Positions 9,524-18,185 are shown, counted from the first letter of the stretch. The stretch is 64,000 bases of DNA from Gaiellales bacterium (GCA_036273515.1 DASUHM010000023.1:1-64000), one strand, 5' to 3'. Notes: a model not told the origin generated them from the sequence alone. Numbers and translations: made by a program.

Positions 9524-9925
9524 ATGATCGAGACCCAGAGCGCCGCCGAGGCGACCGTGCTGCGCGGCTACCAGGCGTTCGCGAGCGCGGACATGGAGAC
9601 GCTCGGCGAGCTCTTCCACCCCGACATCGTCTGGACGCACCACAACGACGACCGGTTCGGCGGCCCCAAGATCGGCTGGCCGGCGGTCGCGCAGTACTTC
9701 GCCGAGTCGGCGGAGCTCACGGCCGGAAACCTGGAGGCGCGCGTCGAGTCGACGACGGCGTCCGGCGAGCTGGTCGCGGTCGGCGCCCGCATGATCGGCA
9801 CCCGCCCGGACGGGCGCCGCTTCGACGATCCCCAGATGCATCTCTTCCGGCTGCGCGACGGCCGGGTCGTACAGGTCGAGCAGTACGTGGGCGATCCCCA
9901 GGCCGTGGAGGCGTTCTGGGCCTAG
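9524..9925 (+). CDS. SnoaL/NTF2-like protein
   Basis: A 133-residue cone-shaped alpha+beta barrel protein of the nuclear transport factor 2/SnoaL superfamily, with the typical start (VLRGYQAFASADMETLGELF), HPDIVWTHH and the closing RDGRVVQVEQYVGD strand. Members are small-molecule isomerases, hydrolases or ligand-binding proteins; this one has no assignable substrate. Unlike most lead genes here it has a full Shine-Dalgarno (AAGGAGG, 8 nt before the ATG). It stands 74 bp behind the HD-GYP/LuxR gene. Confidence 0.8.
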   Translation: MIETQSAAEATVLRGYQAFASADMETLGELFHPDIVWTHHNDDRFGGPKIGWPAVAQYFAESAELTAGNLEARVESTTASGELVAVGARMIGTRPDGRRFDDPQMHLFRLRDGRVVQVEQYVGDPQAVEAFWA

Positions 9926-9994
9926 ACACAAACCCCCGTCGGCAGCCTGACGTCCAGGCGCGCGGGGGCGGGGATCAGTCATCGACGCCGGATC

Positions 9995-10032
9995 GGGCGT
10001 GACGCGTTCGGGTGATGTGACGCGTCACGCCC
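9995..10032. promoter_or_regulatory. 12-bp inverted repeat at the oxoacid dehydrogenase promoter
   Basis: GGGCGTGACGCG - 14 nt - CGCGTCACGCCC, perfect arms. The right arm lies directly before a TACACT -10 hexamer (10039-10044) that is 10 nt from the E1-alpha ATG, so the palindrome spans the -35 zone and is well placed as an operator. A terminator for the preceding SnoaL-like gene is the alternative. Confidence 0.55.
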
Positions 10033-10054
10033 ACCGGATACACTGCGCAGAAGC

Positions 10055-11101
10055 ATGGCGGTAGCTCGCGAAGCCACGCCGGTCTCCTCGGCGGCGGACA
10101 TCAAGCAGGCGGATCTCGACCGCGAGGACCTTCTCAGCATCTACCGGAACATGCTGATCACGCGCGGCATCGAGGAGCGCGGCCACATCCTGTACCGCCA
10201 GGGCAAGATCCCCGGCAGCTTCTACACCGGCCGCGGCAACGAGGGCGCGGCGGTCGGCGTGGCGACGGCGATGCGGACGGACGACGTCGGCACCCCGATC
10301 CAGCGTGACATGGGCGTGCACGTGAGCCGCGGCACCGAGCCGTGGCGGATCTTCGCCCAGTACATGGGCCGCGCGGACGGCCTCGCCGCCGGCAAGGACG
10401 GCAACGTCCACATGGCCGACTTCCGGCTCGGCCTGATCGCGATGGTCAGCCACCTGCCGGCGCTGATGCCGGTCGCCGTCGGCTGCGCGCTCGCCTTCAA
10501 GATCCGGCGCGAGCCGCGGGTGGCGGTGACCTGGAGCGGCGACGGCGCCATGGCCCGCGGCGACGCCCACGAGGCGATGAACCTGGCCGGGGTCCACCGC
10601 CTGCCCGTCGTCTTCATCTGCGACAACAACCAGTACGCCTACTCGACCCCGAACCGGTCCGAGTTCGGCGTCGACCACCTCGCCGACCGCGCCGCCGCCT
10701 ACGGGTTCGAGGGCGTCGTGGTCGACGGCACCGACGTGCTCACCGTCTACCGCGAGGCCCATGCCGCCATCGAGCGGGCCCGCGCGGGCGGCGGGCCGAC
10801 GCTGCTCGAGCTCGTCACGCTGCGCATGGAGGGGCACGCGGTCCACGACGACGCCTTCTACGTCCCCCGCGAGCTGCTCGAGGCCTACGCCAAGAAGGAC
10901 CCGATCGAGCGCTACCGGCGCTGGCTGAAGGAGCAGAACGTGCTCGACGAGGTGCGCGACGACGAGATCAACGTCGAGGTGAAGAAGCTCCTGAACGACG
11001 CCATGAAGCGGGCCGAGGAGAGCCCGCTGCCCGAGCCGGCCGACCTGCTCACCGGCGTCTACGCGGAGCCCGAGGAGCTCGACACCCCCCATCACCGATA
11101 G
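10055..11101 (+). CDS. 2-oxoacid dehydrogenase E1 component, alpha subunit
   Basis: Thiamine-diphosphate-dependent decarboxylase subunit of a pyruvate or branched-chain 2-oxoacid dehydrogenase complex (cytosol). In 348 residues it shows the family order: RGIEERGHILYRQGKIPG, GRGNEGAAVG, and the ThDP/Mg motif GDGAMARGDAHEAMN followed by NN (about residues 162-192), then the phosphorylation-loop region YSTPN. It heads a tight operon with E1 beta, E2, lipB and lipA. The sequence resembles the PdhA/BkdA group; substrate preference cannot be decided here. The start follows TACACT at 10 nt. Confidence 0.92.
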   Translation: MAVAREATPVSSAADIKQADLDREDLLSIYRNMLITRGIEERGHILYRQGKIPGSFYTGRGNEGAAVGVATAMRTDDVGTPIQRDMGVHVSRGTEPWRIFAQYMGRADGLAAGKDGNVHMADFRLGLIAMVSHLPALMPVAVGCALAFKIRREPRVAVTWSGDGAMARGDAHEAMNLAGVHRLPVVFICDNNQYAYSTPNRSEFGVDHLADRAAAYGFEGVVVDGTDVLTVYREAHAAIERARAGGGPTLLELVTLRMEGHAVHDDAFYVPRELLEAYAKKDPIERYRRWLKEQNVLDEVRDDEINVEVKKLLNDAMKRAEESPLPEPADLLTGVYAEPEELDTPHHR

Positions 11102-11110
11102 CGAGGTCAC

Positions 11111-12085
11111 GTGGCCACGAAGACGTACCTGCAGGCGATCTCAGACGCGCTCCGCGAGGAGATGCGGCGTGACTCGCGCGTGTTTTTGATCGGCGAGGAC
11201 ATCGGCGTCTACGGTGGCGCGTTCAAGGTTACCCAGGGCTTCCTGCAGGAGTTCGGCGAGGACCGCGTGATCGACTCGCCCCTGTCCGAGACGGCGATCG
11301 TCGGCTCGTGCACCGGCGCCGCGCTGATGGGCATGCGGCCCGTGTGCGAGATGCAGTTCTCCGACTTCGTCTCCTGCGCCTTCGACCAGCTGGTGACCGT
11401 CGCCGCCAAGCAGCACTACCGCGTCGGCACGCCGGTGCCGATGGTCGTGCGCCTGCCGTCCGGCGGCGGGTTCTCGGGCGGGCCGTTCCACTCCCAGAAC
11501 CCCGAGGGCTTCTTCGCCCACTGCCCCGGCCTCAAGATCGCCTGCCCGGCGACGCCGGCCGACGCCAAGGGGCTCCTGACGCAGGCGATCCGCGACCCCA
11601 ACCCGGTGCTCTACTTCGAGCACAAGCACCTGTACCGCCGCATAAAGGGCGAGGTGCCCGACGGTGAGCACGTCGTCGAGTTCGGGAAGGCGCGCGTGCA
11701 CCGCGAGGGCGCCGACCTGACGGTGGTCACCTACGGCGCGATGGTCTACACCGCCGAGGAGGCTGCCGACGCCGTGTCGAAGGACGGCACCTCGGTCGAG
11801 ATCGTCGACCTGCGCACCGTGACGCCGTGGGACCGGCAGGCGGTGCTGGACTCCGTGGCGAAGACCAGCAAGGTGATCGTCCTGCACGAGGACACGCACA
11901 CGTCCGGCTTCGGCGCCGAGATCGCCGCCACCATCGCGGAGGAGGCGTTCGAGCTGCTCGACGGCCCGGTCGTGCGCGTCACCGCGCCGGACACGCCGAT
12001 ACCGTTCTCCCCACCGCTCGAGAAGGCGTTCCTGCCCCAGGTGGCCGACGTGGTCGCCGCGATCGAGAAGCTGTCCGCCTACTAG
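11111..12085 (+). CDS. 2-oxoacid dehydrogenase E1 component, beta subunit
   Basis: Partner of the upstream alpha subunit, completing the ThDP site of the alpha2-beta2 E1 enzyme. The 324-residue GTG-started product shows the family landmarks FLIGEDIGVYGGAFKVT, DSPLSETAIVG, MRPVCEMQFSDF, RLPSGGGFSGGPFHSQ and the C-terminal domain motif IVDLRTVTPWD followed by VLHEDTHTSGFGAE. The gap to the alpha gene is 9 nt. Substrate class (pyruvate versus branched-chain) is not resolved. Confidence 0.93.
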   Translation: MATKTYLQAISDALREEMRRDSRVFLIGEDIGVYGGAFKVTQGFLQEFGEDRVIDSPLSETAIVGSCTGAALMGMRPVCEMQFSDFVSCAFDQLVTVAAKQHYRVGTPVPMVVRLPSGGGFSGGPFHSQNPEGFFAHCPGLKIACPATPADAKGLLTQAIRDPNPVLYFEHKHLYRRIKGEVPDGEHVVEFGKARVHREGADLTVVTYGAMVYTAEEAADAVSKDGTSVEIVDLRTVTPWDRQAVLDSVAKTSKVIVLHEDTHTSGFGAEIAATIAEEAFELLDGPVVRVTAPDTPIPFSPPLEKAFLPQVADVVAAIEKLSAY

Positions 12086-12109
12086 ATGACCCGGAGGAGC
12101 TGACCTCAC

Positions 12110-13504
12110 ATGGCCACTGGAACACTCGTCGACGTCGTCATGCCGCAGATGGGCGTGAGCGTGTCCGAGGGAACGATCACCCGCTGGGCGAAGGCCGTGG
12201 GTGAGACGATCGAGGCCGACGAGACCATCGTCGAGATCTCGACGGACAAGGTCGACACCGAGGTTCCCTCCCCTGCGTCGGGTGTGGTGCGCGAGCTGTT
12301 CGCCGGCGAGGGCGACACCGTCCCCGTGAACACCCGCATCGCCGTGATCGACACCGGCGGCGAGGGCGGCGACGACGAGGCGCCCGCCGAGCCGGCCGCC
12401 GAGGCTGTGCCCGAGCCCGCTGCCGCGGCTCCGGCCGCGCCGCAGGCCGCGCCCGCCGAGGGCAACGGCAACGGCCATAACGGCGACGGACGCACGTTCG
12501 TGAGCCCGGTCGTCGCCCGCATGGTCGCCGAGCACGGCCTCGACGTCAGCGCGATCCCCGGCACCGGCCGCGGCGGCCGCGTGACGAAGAAGGACGTGCA
12601 GCAGTTCATCGACTCGGGCGGCACCGCCGCCCCGGCGCAGGCGCCCGCCGAGGTGCACGACGTGCCCCACTTCGCCCCGCCGCCCGAGGCGCCCGAGACG
12701 GCCGCGCCGGCCGCCCCGGCTCCGGCCCCGCCGGCCGCTCCCGCGGCGCCGGCGGTCGAGGTCGCCGCACCGGGCCAGGCCGGCCCCGGCGAGGAGCTCT
12801 ACCGCTTCAACACGATCCGCAAGGTGATCGCGCGGCACATGCGCCACTCGCTCGAGACCGCCGCCCAGGTGACGACCGTGATCGAGGTCGACATGACCGG
12901 CGTCGTCAACCTGCGCAAGAAGTGGAAGCCGGAGTACCAGAGCCGCTACGGCGTCAACCTGACGTACGTCCCGTTCGTCGCCCGCGCCACCATCGACGCG
13001 ATCGGCCGCTGGCCGTGGGTGAACGCCGAGGTGCAGGGCGAGAGCGCGCTCATCAAGAAGTACGTGAACCTGGGCATGGCCGTCGCCGTCGACGACGCCA
13101 AGGGCCTGATGGTGCCGGTGATCCAGCACGCCGAGGAGAAGAACCTCGTCGGCCTCTCCCGCTCGGTGATCGAGCTGGCCGACAGGGCCCGGACGAAGAC
13201 GCTCTCGCCCGACGAGATGAGCGGCGGCACCTTCACGATCACGAACCCCGGCGTGTTCGGGGCGCTGATCGGCACGCCGATCATCCCCGAGGGGCAGGTC
13301 GCCATCCTCGACGTCGAGGCGATCGTGAAGCGCCCGGTCGTGGTCACCGACGCGCACGGCAACGACGCCATCGCGATCCGCCACATGATGTTCCTGTGCC
13401 TCAGCTACGACCACCGCCTGGTGGACGGGGCATATGCGGCCCAGTTCATGGCCCAGGTGAAGCAGAACCTGGAGAGCTGGGACGAGAACGCCTTCGGCCT
13501 CTAG
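12110..13504 (+). CDS. 2-oxoacid dehydrogenase E2, dihydrolipoamide acyltransferase
   Basis: Core acyltransferase of the complex. Residues 1-80 form one lipoyl domain with the lipoylated lysine in STDKVD (K47). A Glu/Ala/Pro linker leads to the E1/E3-binding domain (about 131-167, SPVVARMVAEHGLDVS then GTGRGGRVTKKDV), a second Ala/Pro linker (about 170-225), and the catalytic domain ending with YDHRLVDG (HxxxDG, about 433-440). It lies 24 nt behind E1 beta with GGAGCTGA as ribosome site. The E3 subunit is not in the window. lipB and lipA directly follow, which provide the cofactor this protein needs. Confidence 0.94.
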   Translation: MATGTLVDVVMPQMGVSVSEGTITRWAKAVGETIEADETIVEISTDKVDTEVPSPASGVVRELFAGEGDTVPVNTRIAVIDTGGEGGDDEAPAEPAAEAVPEPAAAAPAAPQAAPAEGNGNGHNGDGRTFVSPVVARMVAEHGLDVSAIPGTGRGGRVTKKDVQQFIDSGGTAAPAQAPAEVHDVPHFAPPPEAPETAAPAAPAPAPPAAPAAPAVEVAAPGQAGPGEELYRFNTIRKVIARHMRHSLETAAQVTTVIEVDMTGVVNLRKKWKPEYQSRYGVNLTYVPFVARATIDAIGRWPWVNAEVQGESALIKKYVNLGMAVAVDDAKGLMVPVIQHAEEKNLVGLSRSVIELADRARTKTLSPDEMSGGTFTITNPGVFGALIGTPIIPEGQVAILDVEAIVKRPVVVTDAHGNDAIAIRHMMFLCLSYDHRLVDGAYAAQFMAQVKQNLESWDENAFGL

Positions 13505-13508
13505 CTCG

Positions 13509-14195
13509 ATGGCCGGCGCCTACCTCTACGACCTGCACGGGCTGACCCCGTACGCCGACGCGTTGCGGCTCCAGCAGGAGCTGGCCGCGGCCCGCTCGCA
13601 GCAGGCGATCCCCGACACGGTCGTCCTGCTCGAGCACGAGCCGGTCATCACGCTGGGCTCGCGGGCGGTGCGGGCGGAGGAGCTGCCGCTGGCCGCCGAC
13701 GAGTACGCAGCGCGCGGGATCGAGATCGTCGAGGTGCCGCGCGGCGGCCGCTCCACCTACCACGGCCCGGGCCAGCTCGTCTGCTACCCGATCCTCGACC
13801 TGAACGACCGCGGCCGCGACCTGCGCCGGCACGTGCGCGGGCTCGAGCAGACGATCGTGCGCACGCTGGCCGGGTTCGGGATCGCGGGCAGTGGGCGGGA
13901 CGAGCCGCACCAGAGCGGCGTCTGGGTGGACGACCGCAAGATCGCGTCGATCGGCGTTCGCTGCGCCCGCTGGGTGACGAGTCACGGCCTGGCCGTGAAC
14001 GTCGATCTCGACCTCGGCGTGTACGAGCTCTTCGACGCGTGCGGCCTGGGCAAGGCCCGGTTCACCTCGATCGCGGCCGAGGCCGGGCGCCCGGTCACCA
14101 CCGACGAGGTGCGCGGGCCGCTGCTCGACGCGCTGTGCGAGGCGTTCGGGCTCGAGCTCGAGACCGTGCCGGCGGAGGATCATGCCCTGGTCTGA
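13509..14195 (+). CDS. lipB: Octanoyl-[acyl-carrier-protein]:protein octanoyltransferase LipB
   Basis: Transfers octanoate from acyl carrier protein to the lipoyl lysine, first step of lipoate synthesis. The 228 residues contain the LipB signature RGGRSTYHGPGQLVCYP, the lysine motif GVWVDDRKIASIGVR, and the acyl-thioester cysteine in DACGLGKARFTSI. It starts 4 nt after the E2 stop and overlaps lipA by 14 bp. The order E2-lipB-lipA makes the operon self-sufficient for lipoylation. An extended C-terminal segment after the catalytic Cys is normal for actinobacterial LipB. Confidence 0.96.
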   Translation: MAGAYLYDLHGLTPYADALRLQQELAAARSQQAIPDTVVLLEHEPVITLGSRAVRAEELPLAADEYAARGIEIVEVPRGGRSTYHGPGQLVCYPILDLNDRGRDLRRHVRGLEQTIVRTLAGFGIAGSGRDEPHQSGVWVDDRKIASIGVRCARWVTSHGLAVNVDLDLGVYELFDACGLGKARFTSIAAEAGRPVTTDEVRGPLLDALCEAFGLELETVPAEDHALV

Positions 14196-15108
14196 GCTCC
14201 AGAAGGCGCGGCCGCAGTGGATGACCGTCAAGGCGCCGTCGCCCAACGGCCGCTTCACGGAGCTGCGCGGGCTGATGCGCGAGGGCGGTCTGCACACGGT
14301 GTGCGAGGAGGCCCGCTGTCCCAACATCGGCGAGTGCTGGGGCCGCGGCACGGCCACCTTCCAGATCCTCGGCGACGTCTGCACGCGCGCCTGCCGCTAC
14401 TGCGCGGTCACGTCCGGCCGGCCCGAGTCGGCCCCCGAGCCGCTCGAGCCGCTGCGGGTCGCCCGCGCGGTGGATCGGATGGGGCTGCGCCACGTCGTCG
14501 TCACGTCGGTCGACCGCGACGACCTGCCCGATCGGGGGGCGGGCCATTTCGCCGCCACCATCCGGGCGATCCGGCGGGCCAGCCCCGGCTGCGGCGTCGA
14601 GGTGCTCGTACCCGACTTCCTCGGGTTCCGCGACGAGGCCCTGCGGACGGTGCTCGAGGCCGCCCCCGACGTCTTCAACCACAACATCGAGACGGCCGAG
14701 CACCTGTACCGGCGCGTGCGGCCGAAGGGCGACTACGCAAAGGCGCTCGATTTGCTCGACCGGGCCAAGGACGTCTGGGCCGAGATCCACCCCGGCCGGC
14801 CGCCGCTGATGACGAAGTCCGGGATGATCGTCGGCATGGGCGAGTCCGACGGCGACATCCTCGGCGTCATGCGCGACCTGCGCGCACACCGGGTCGACGT
14901 GGTCACGATCGGCCAGTACCTCCAGCCCACCGAGCGCCACCTGCCGCTCGACCGCTGGGTGACACCGGAGCAGTTCCGCCGCTACCGCGTCGAGGGCGAG
15001 GCGATGGGCTTCGGGTCGGTGTTCGCCGGCCCGCTCGTGCGCTCGAGCTACCGGGCCGAGGAGCAGCGGCTCGCGGCCGGGGGCGGCTCGCGCGCCGTCG
15101 CGCACTAG
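14182..15108 (+). CDS. lipA: Lipoyl synthase LipA
   Basis: Radical SAM enzyme inserting two sulfurs into the octanoyl chain made by LipB. The 308 residues contain both iron-sulfur motifs: the auxiliary cluster CEEARCPNIGEC (about 41-52) and the radical SAM CTRACRYC (CX3CX2C, about 67-74). The GDVCTRACRYCAVTSG and LQPTERHLPLDRWVTPEQF segments and the C-terminal RSSYRAEE serine motif, which ligates the auxiliary cluster, are all present. Start ATG overlaps the end of lipB; the 3' end overlaps the convergent deacetylase gene by 4 bp. Confidence 0.97.
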   Translation: MPWSELQKARPQWMTVKAPSPNGRFTELRGLMREGGLHTVCEEARCPNIGECWGRGTATFQILGDVCTRACRYCAVTSGRPESAPEPLEPLRVARAVDRMGLRHVVVTSVDRDDLPDRGAGHFAATIRAIRRASPGCGVEVLVPDFLGFRDEALRTVLEAAPDVFNHNIETAEHLYRRVRPKGDYAKALDLLDRAKDVWAEIHPGRPPLMTKSGMIVGMGESDGDILGVMRDLRAHRVDVVTIGQYLQPTERHLPLDRWVTPEQFRRYRVEGEAMGFGSVFAGPLVRSSYRAEEQRLAAGGGSRAVAH

Positions 15109-15797
15109 CCCACGCGCACGGTCTCCAGTCCCGCATCGCGGATGCGGCCCGCGATCTCGGGCAGGGCTTCGACCGTGCGCCCCCACGACCCCCGGGCCGA
15201 GTAGGCGTCCGAGTCGTGCAGGAGCAGGATGTCGCCGCCCTCGACGCCCCCGGCGACACGGCGGGCGATGGCATCCGGCGCCGCCCCCGGCTCCCAGTCA
15301 CGGCCCCACCGTGACCAGCTGACGAGCGGGAGCCCGGCCCCGGCGGCATAGCGCAGGGTGGCCAGGCTGGCGGCGCCAAATGGCGCCCGCACGCTCCGCA
15401 CCTCGGCGCCGGCCAGCTCCTCGACCTCGGCCCGGGCGCGCTCGAGCACCCGCTCGAGAACGAGCGGGGGCAGGAGCGCGTGCGGCAGGTGCGGGCCGCC
15501 GTGCAGGCCAAGCCCGTGCCCGGCCGCGACGACCTCCACCAGCTGTGCCGGGTGGCGGCGGGCCCGGGCCGCGACCACGTAGAAGGTGGCGACGAGCCCG
15601 TGGCGGTCGAGCTCGGCGAGCACCGCCGGTGTCCCGGCCGGGTGCGGTCCGTCGTCGAAGGTGAGCGCGACCGCATCGTCGCGGCCCTCGAGCCGGCGCA
15701 CGACGCCGGGGTAGCGCAGCCGGCCGACCGCCCCGAGCGCCGGCGACGCGTAGGCCGCGGCCGCCGCACAGGCGACCGCCGCTAGCGCCCTTCCCAT
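15105..15797 (-). CDS. Polysaccharide deacetylase (NodB homology domain)
   Basis: A 230-residue metal-dependent carbohydrate esterase 4 protein, probably exported or membrane-linked through its hydrophobic Ala-rich N terminus (residues 3-23). Motif 1 TFDDG (46-50) with the catalytic Asp and metal Asp is intact; motif 2 appears as LHGGPHLPH with the His pair (about 99-103) in altered spacing; later RAPFG and LLLHD motifs are present. It likely de-N-acetylates a cell-surface glycan or glycolipid. It overlaps the upstream glycosyltransferase gene by 16 bp, so the two probably work on the same surface molecule. Confidence 0.85.
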   Translation of the reverse strand: MGRALAAVACAAAAAYASPALGAVGRLRYPGVVRRLEGRDDAVALTFDDGPHPAGTPAVLAELDRHGLVATFYVVAARARRHPAQLVEVVAAGHGLGLHGGPHLPHALLPPLVLERVLERARAEVEELAGAEVRSVRAPFGAASLATLRYAAGAGLPLVSWSRWGRDWEPGAAPDAIARRVAGGVEGGDILLLHDSDAYSARGSWGRTVEALPEIAGRIRDAGLETVRVG

Positions 15798-16999
15798 TGC
15801 TGCACCACGGCGCCGTGATGGGCGGAGACCGGCGTCGCCGCGACGGCGTCGCCCAACTTGTCGGCCATGCCGAGCGCCATCACCGCCGCGGTGACGACGG
15901 CGACGCGGCGCACCCGCACCAGCGCGCGGGTCGGGCCGGCGGCGGGGCGCAGGGCGGCGAGATGCTCGGCCGTGCAGGGGCGCTCGAAGAGGGCCAGCGC
16001 CCTCGCGGCCGTCTCGGGTGCCCGGACGGACCAGAAACCGTTGTCGGCGAGCAGCGCCCGCAGGCCGGGCTCGCTCGCGGCGGCCGTGATCATCCCGGCC
16101 CGCTCCATGTGCCGGCCGTTGTCCTCGCCGTGGCCCGGGAGCGGGTCGAACATGACGACGGGGAGGCCGGCCGCGAAGGCCTCGAGGCAGGTGAGGCCGC
16201 CGGCGTTCGCGACCAGGACGTCGCTCGCGGCCATCAGCCCGGCCATCAGCCCCGTGAACCCGAAGACGGTGACCCCCTCGAGCGCGGGGTCGGTCTCGAT
16301 CCGCCGGCGCAGGCCGTCGTTGTGCCCGGCGACGACGATCGGGCGCATCCCCGGCACGGCCGCGACCGAAAGGGCCGCGTCGTGCAGGTGCCCGACGCCC
16401 CAGGCACCGCCGACGATCAGGACTGCGCGCTCGCCGGGCGCGAGCTCCAACCGCTCGCGCATGCACGGGCGCAGCGTGGGGTCGTCCGGCGGCACCGGCA
16501 CCGGCGGCCGCACGGGCCGCATCCCCTCGCTGCAGACGCCGCCGACGCCCAGGTTGGCGTCGAGCTCGGGGTGCACCCAGGCCGGGTGCGGGTCGAAGTC
16601 GGTGACGAGCGTGCAGCAGGGGACGCGCAGCTTGCCCGTCCGGCGCAGGCGGGCGAGCACCATCGAGACCACCGGATAGGCGGACACGACGGCGTCGTAG
16701 CCGCCGGACTCGATCCGCTCCCGCAGCCGGCGCCCGCCCCGCAGCGCCAGGAACGCCCCGCCGAGCCGGATCAGCCGGCGGGAGCGGGTGACGCGATACA
16801 GCACGCGCCATGACCACGGTGCATACTCGATCTGGCAGTGGTATCCGTCGACCACCAGCCGGTGCACCAAGCGGCCGATCAGCGCCAGCCCGTCGTCGAT
16901 CTCGACTTCGGCGCCCCGCGCGCGCAGCTCCGCGGCCACGCCGCGCGCAGCCGCATCGTGTCCGGCACCAACCGGGGCGGAGAGGATGAGAACCCTCAC
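15782..16999 (-). CDS. MGDG-synthase-type glycosyltransferase (GT28-like)
   Basis: A 405-residue GT-B-fold glycosyltransferase resembling monogalactosyldiacylglycerol synthase/MurG. It opens with VRVLILSAPVGAGHDAAARG, the Gly-rich acceptor loop, and carries TLVTDFDPHPAWVHP in the N-terminal domain and the nucleotide-sugar motif ASDVLVANAGGLTCLEAFAAGLPVV in the C-terminal domain. I chose the GTG at 16999 because family proteins begin at this strand; in-frame codons upstream encode Pro-rich sequence without counterpart. It pairs with the deacetylase, suggesting glycolipid or wall-glycan synthesis. Confidence 0.85.
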   Translation of the reverse strand: MRVLILSAPVGAGHDAAARGVAAELRARGAEVEIDDGLALIGRLVHRLVVDGYHCQIEYAPWSWRVLYRVTRSRRLIRLGGAFLALRGGRRLRERIESGGYDAVVSAYPVVSMVLARLRRTGKLRVPCCTLVTDFDPHPAWVHPELDANLGVGGVCSEGMRPVRPPVPVPPDDPTLRPCMRERLELAPGERAVLIVGGAWGVGHLHDAALSVAAVPGMRPIVVAGHNDGLRRRIETDPALEGVTVFGFTGLMAGLMAASDVLVANAGGLTCLEAFAAGLPVVMFDPLPGHGEDNGRHMERAGMITAAASEPGLRALLADNGFWSVRAPETAARALALFERPCTAEHLAALRPAAGPTRALVRVRRVAVVTAAVMALGMADKLGDAVAATPVSAHHGAVVQQWEGR

Positions 17000-17121
17000 G
17001 GCTGGGCCAGGGCGCCGCTGACCGCGGGAGGGAGCGCCGGCATGAGGCGAGAGCTTAGACGGTGGGTGCGGCGTGCGCGGGGTCGGATGCCCGGAAGTCA
17101 ATACATCCTTAAACTGCCCGC

Positions 17122-17916
17122 GTGAGCAGGTTCCACATCCTGGTGTGGGGTGCCGGGGACCTGCCGCCGGTCGTCTGCCTCCATCGCGCCCGCGGCCACG
17201 CCCGCCGGTTCGAGCGGGTCGCGCGCATGATGACCGACGACCGGCGGGTGATCGCGTACGACCTGCGCGGCCACGGCCGCTCGCCCTGGTCGGGCCCGCA
17301 TACGCTCGCCCAGCACGCGGCCGACCTCGACGAGGTGCTCGAGGAGGTCGGGGCCGGCCAGGTGGTGCTCGTCGGCGACGGCTTCGGCTGCCGGGTGGCG
17401 CTCGAGTACACCGCCGCCCAGGGCGGCCGGGTGGCGGCGCTCGCGCTGCTCGATCCGCCGCTCCGTCCCGACCCCGAGCGAGTGCGCGAGCTGGCCGCCG
17501 CCGAGCGGCGCAGCAAGATCTACGCGAACGCCGACGCGGCCATCGCCGAGTGGCCCGGCTACGCGGGCCGCCTCCACACGCCGGGCGTGCTGATCGAGGA
17601 GGACGTGGCCGAGCATCTCGTCGTCGACCAGGACGGGCGCCTCCGCTTCCGCTACAGCCACGACGCCGCCGCGGCCGCGCTCGAGGCGATGGCCCAGCCG
17701 GCCCAGGGGCTGAAGGAGATCGTCTGCACCGTCCTCATCGTGCGCGGCGAGCGCTCGGACATGCTCACCGCGGCCGACGCCGAATGGGCAGCCGCGGAGA
17801 TGCGGAGATGCCGGCTCGAGGTCGTTCCGGGCGGGCACGTGCCGCTGTGGGACGCGCTGGCCGAGAGCGGCGCGCTCGTGCGCAGCTTCGTGGCTGCTCA
17901 GCGGGCCAGGGCGTAG
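17122..17916 (+). CDS. Alpha/beta hydrolase-fold protein lacking the nucleophile
   Basis: A 264-residue alpha/beta hydrolase-fold protein: RVIAYDLRGHGRS (strand 4 motif), then the nucleophile elbow, then a lid, VLIVRGERSDML (strand 7) and VPGGHVPLWD with the catalytic-type His. The elbow, normally GxSxG, reads GDGFG (residues 85-89), so the nucleophile position is Gly87. Classical esterase or dehalogenase chemistry is therefore not expected; a non-catalytic binding role or cofactor-free chemistry is possible. TAAACT (17110-17115) is 6 nt before the GTG start, a leaderless arrangement. It converges on the next gene with a 19-bp overlap. Confidence 0.82.
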   Translation: MSRFHILVWGAGDLPPVVCLHRARGHARRFERVARMMTDDRRVIAYDLRGHGRSPWSGPHTLAQHAADLDEVLEEVGAGQVVLVGDGFGCRVALEYTAAQGGRVAALALLDPPLRPDPERVRELAAAERRSKIYANADAAIAEWPGYAGRLHTPGVLIEEDVAEHLVVDQDGRLRFRYSHDAAAAALEAMAQPAQGLKEIVCTVLIVRGERSDMLTAADAEWAAAEMRRCRLEVVPGGHVPLWDALAESGALVRSFVAAQRARA

Positions 17917-18185
17917 ACGATCACGCCGAGCAGCACGAGGACGAGCACGGCGAACGGCACCCGGGACGAGCCGAGGCGGAAGTCCGCGACGCGGTCCTCG
18001 GGCGGGGGCGGCGGGTACATCGGCTCCTCGCCCGCGGCGATCCGCCCGGCCAGCTCCTGGGCGGCATCCGCCTTCACGAGCGCGACGGCGATCTCGGCCG
18101 GGACGTCGAGCTGCTCGGCGATCTCGGCCGTGCTCGACCCGCCGTCGCGCAGCGCCATGTAGCGGCGCACCTGGTCGTCGCTCAT
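17898..18185 (-). CDS. Small tail-anchored protein with helix-turn-helix-like N terminus
   Basis: No named family recognised. The 95-residue product has an N-terminal helical segment (VRRYMALRDGGSSTAEIAEQ) that resembles a helix-turn-helix or CtsR/UBA-like bundle, a Pro-rich spacer (PMYPPPPPE), and a single C-terminal membrane helix (about residues 76-93, FAVLVLVLLGVIVYAL) ending in Arg. The ATG at 18185 is used because it follows the amidotransferase stop by about 50 bp. It may be the last gene of the fumC-amidotransferase run. Confidence 0.65.
   Translation of the reverse strand: MSDDQVRRYMALRDGGSSTAEIAEQLDVPAEIAVALVKADAAQELAGRIAAGEEPMYPPPPPEDRVADFRLGSSRVPFAVLVLVLLGVIVYALAR

Noticed and set aside
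13541-13552. GGGCTGACCCCG in lipB
   Set aside because: Resembles half of the repeat core but lies in conserved coding sequence and lacks the palindrome.
16997-17101. N-terminal extension of the glycosyltransferase
   Set aside because: Pro/His/Arg-rich, no family counterpart, and family proteins start at the strand VRVLILSA.
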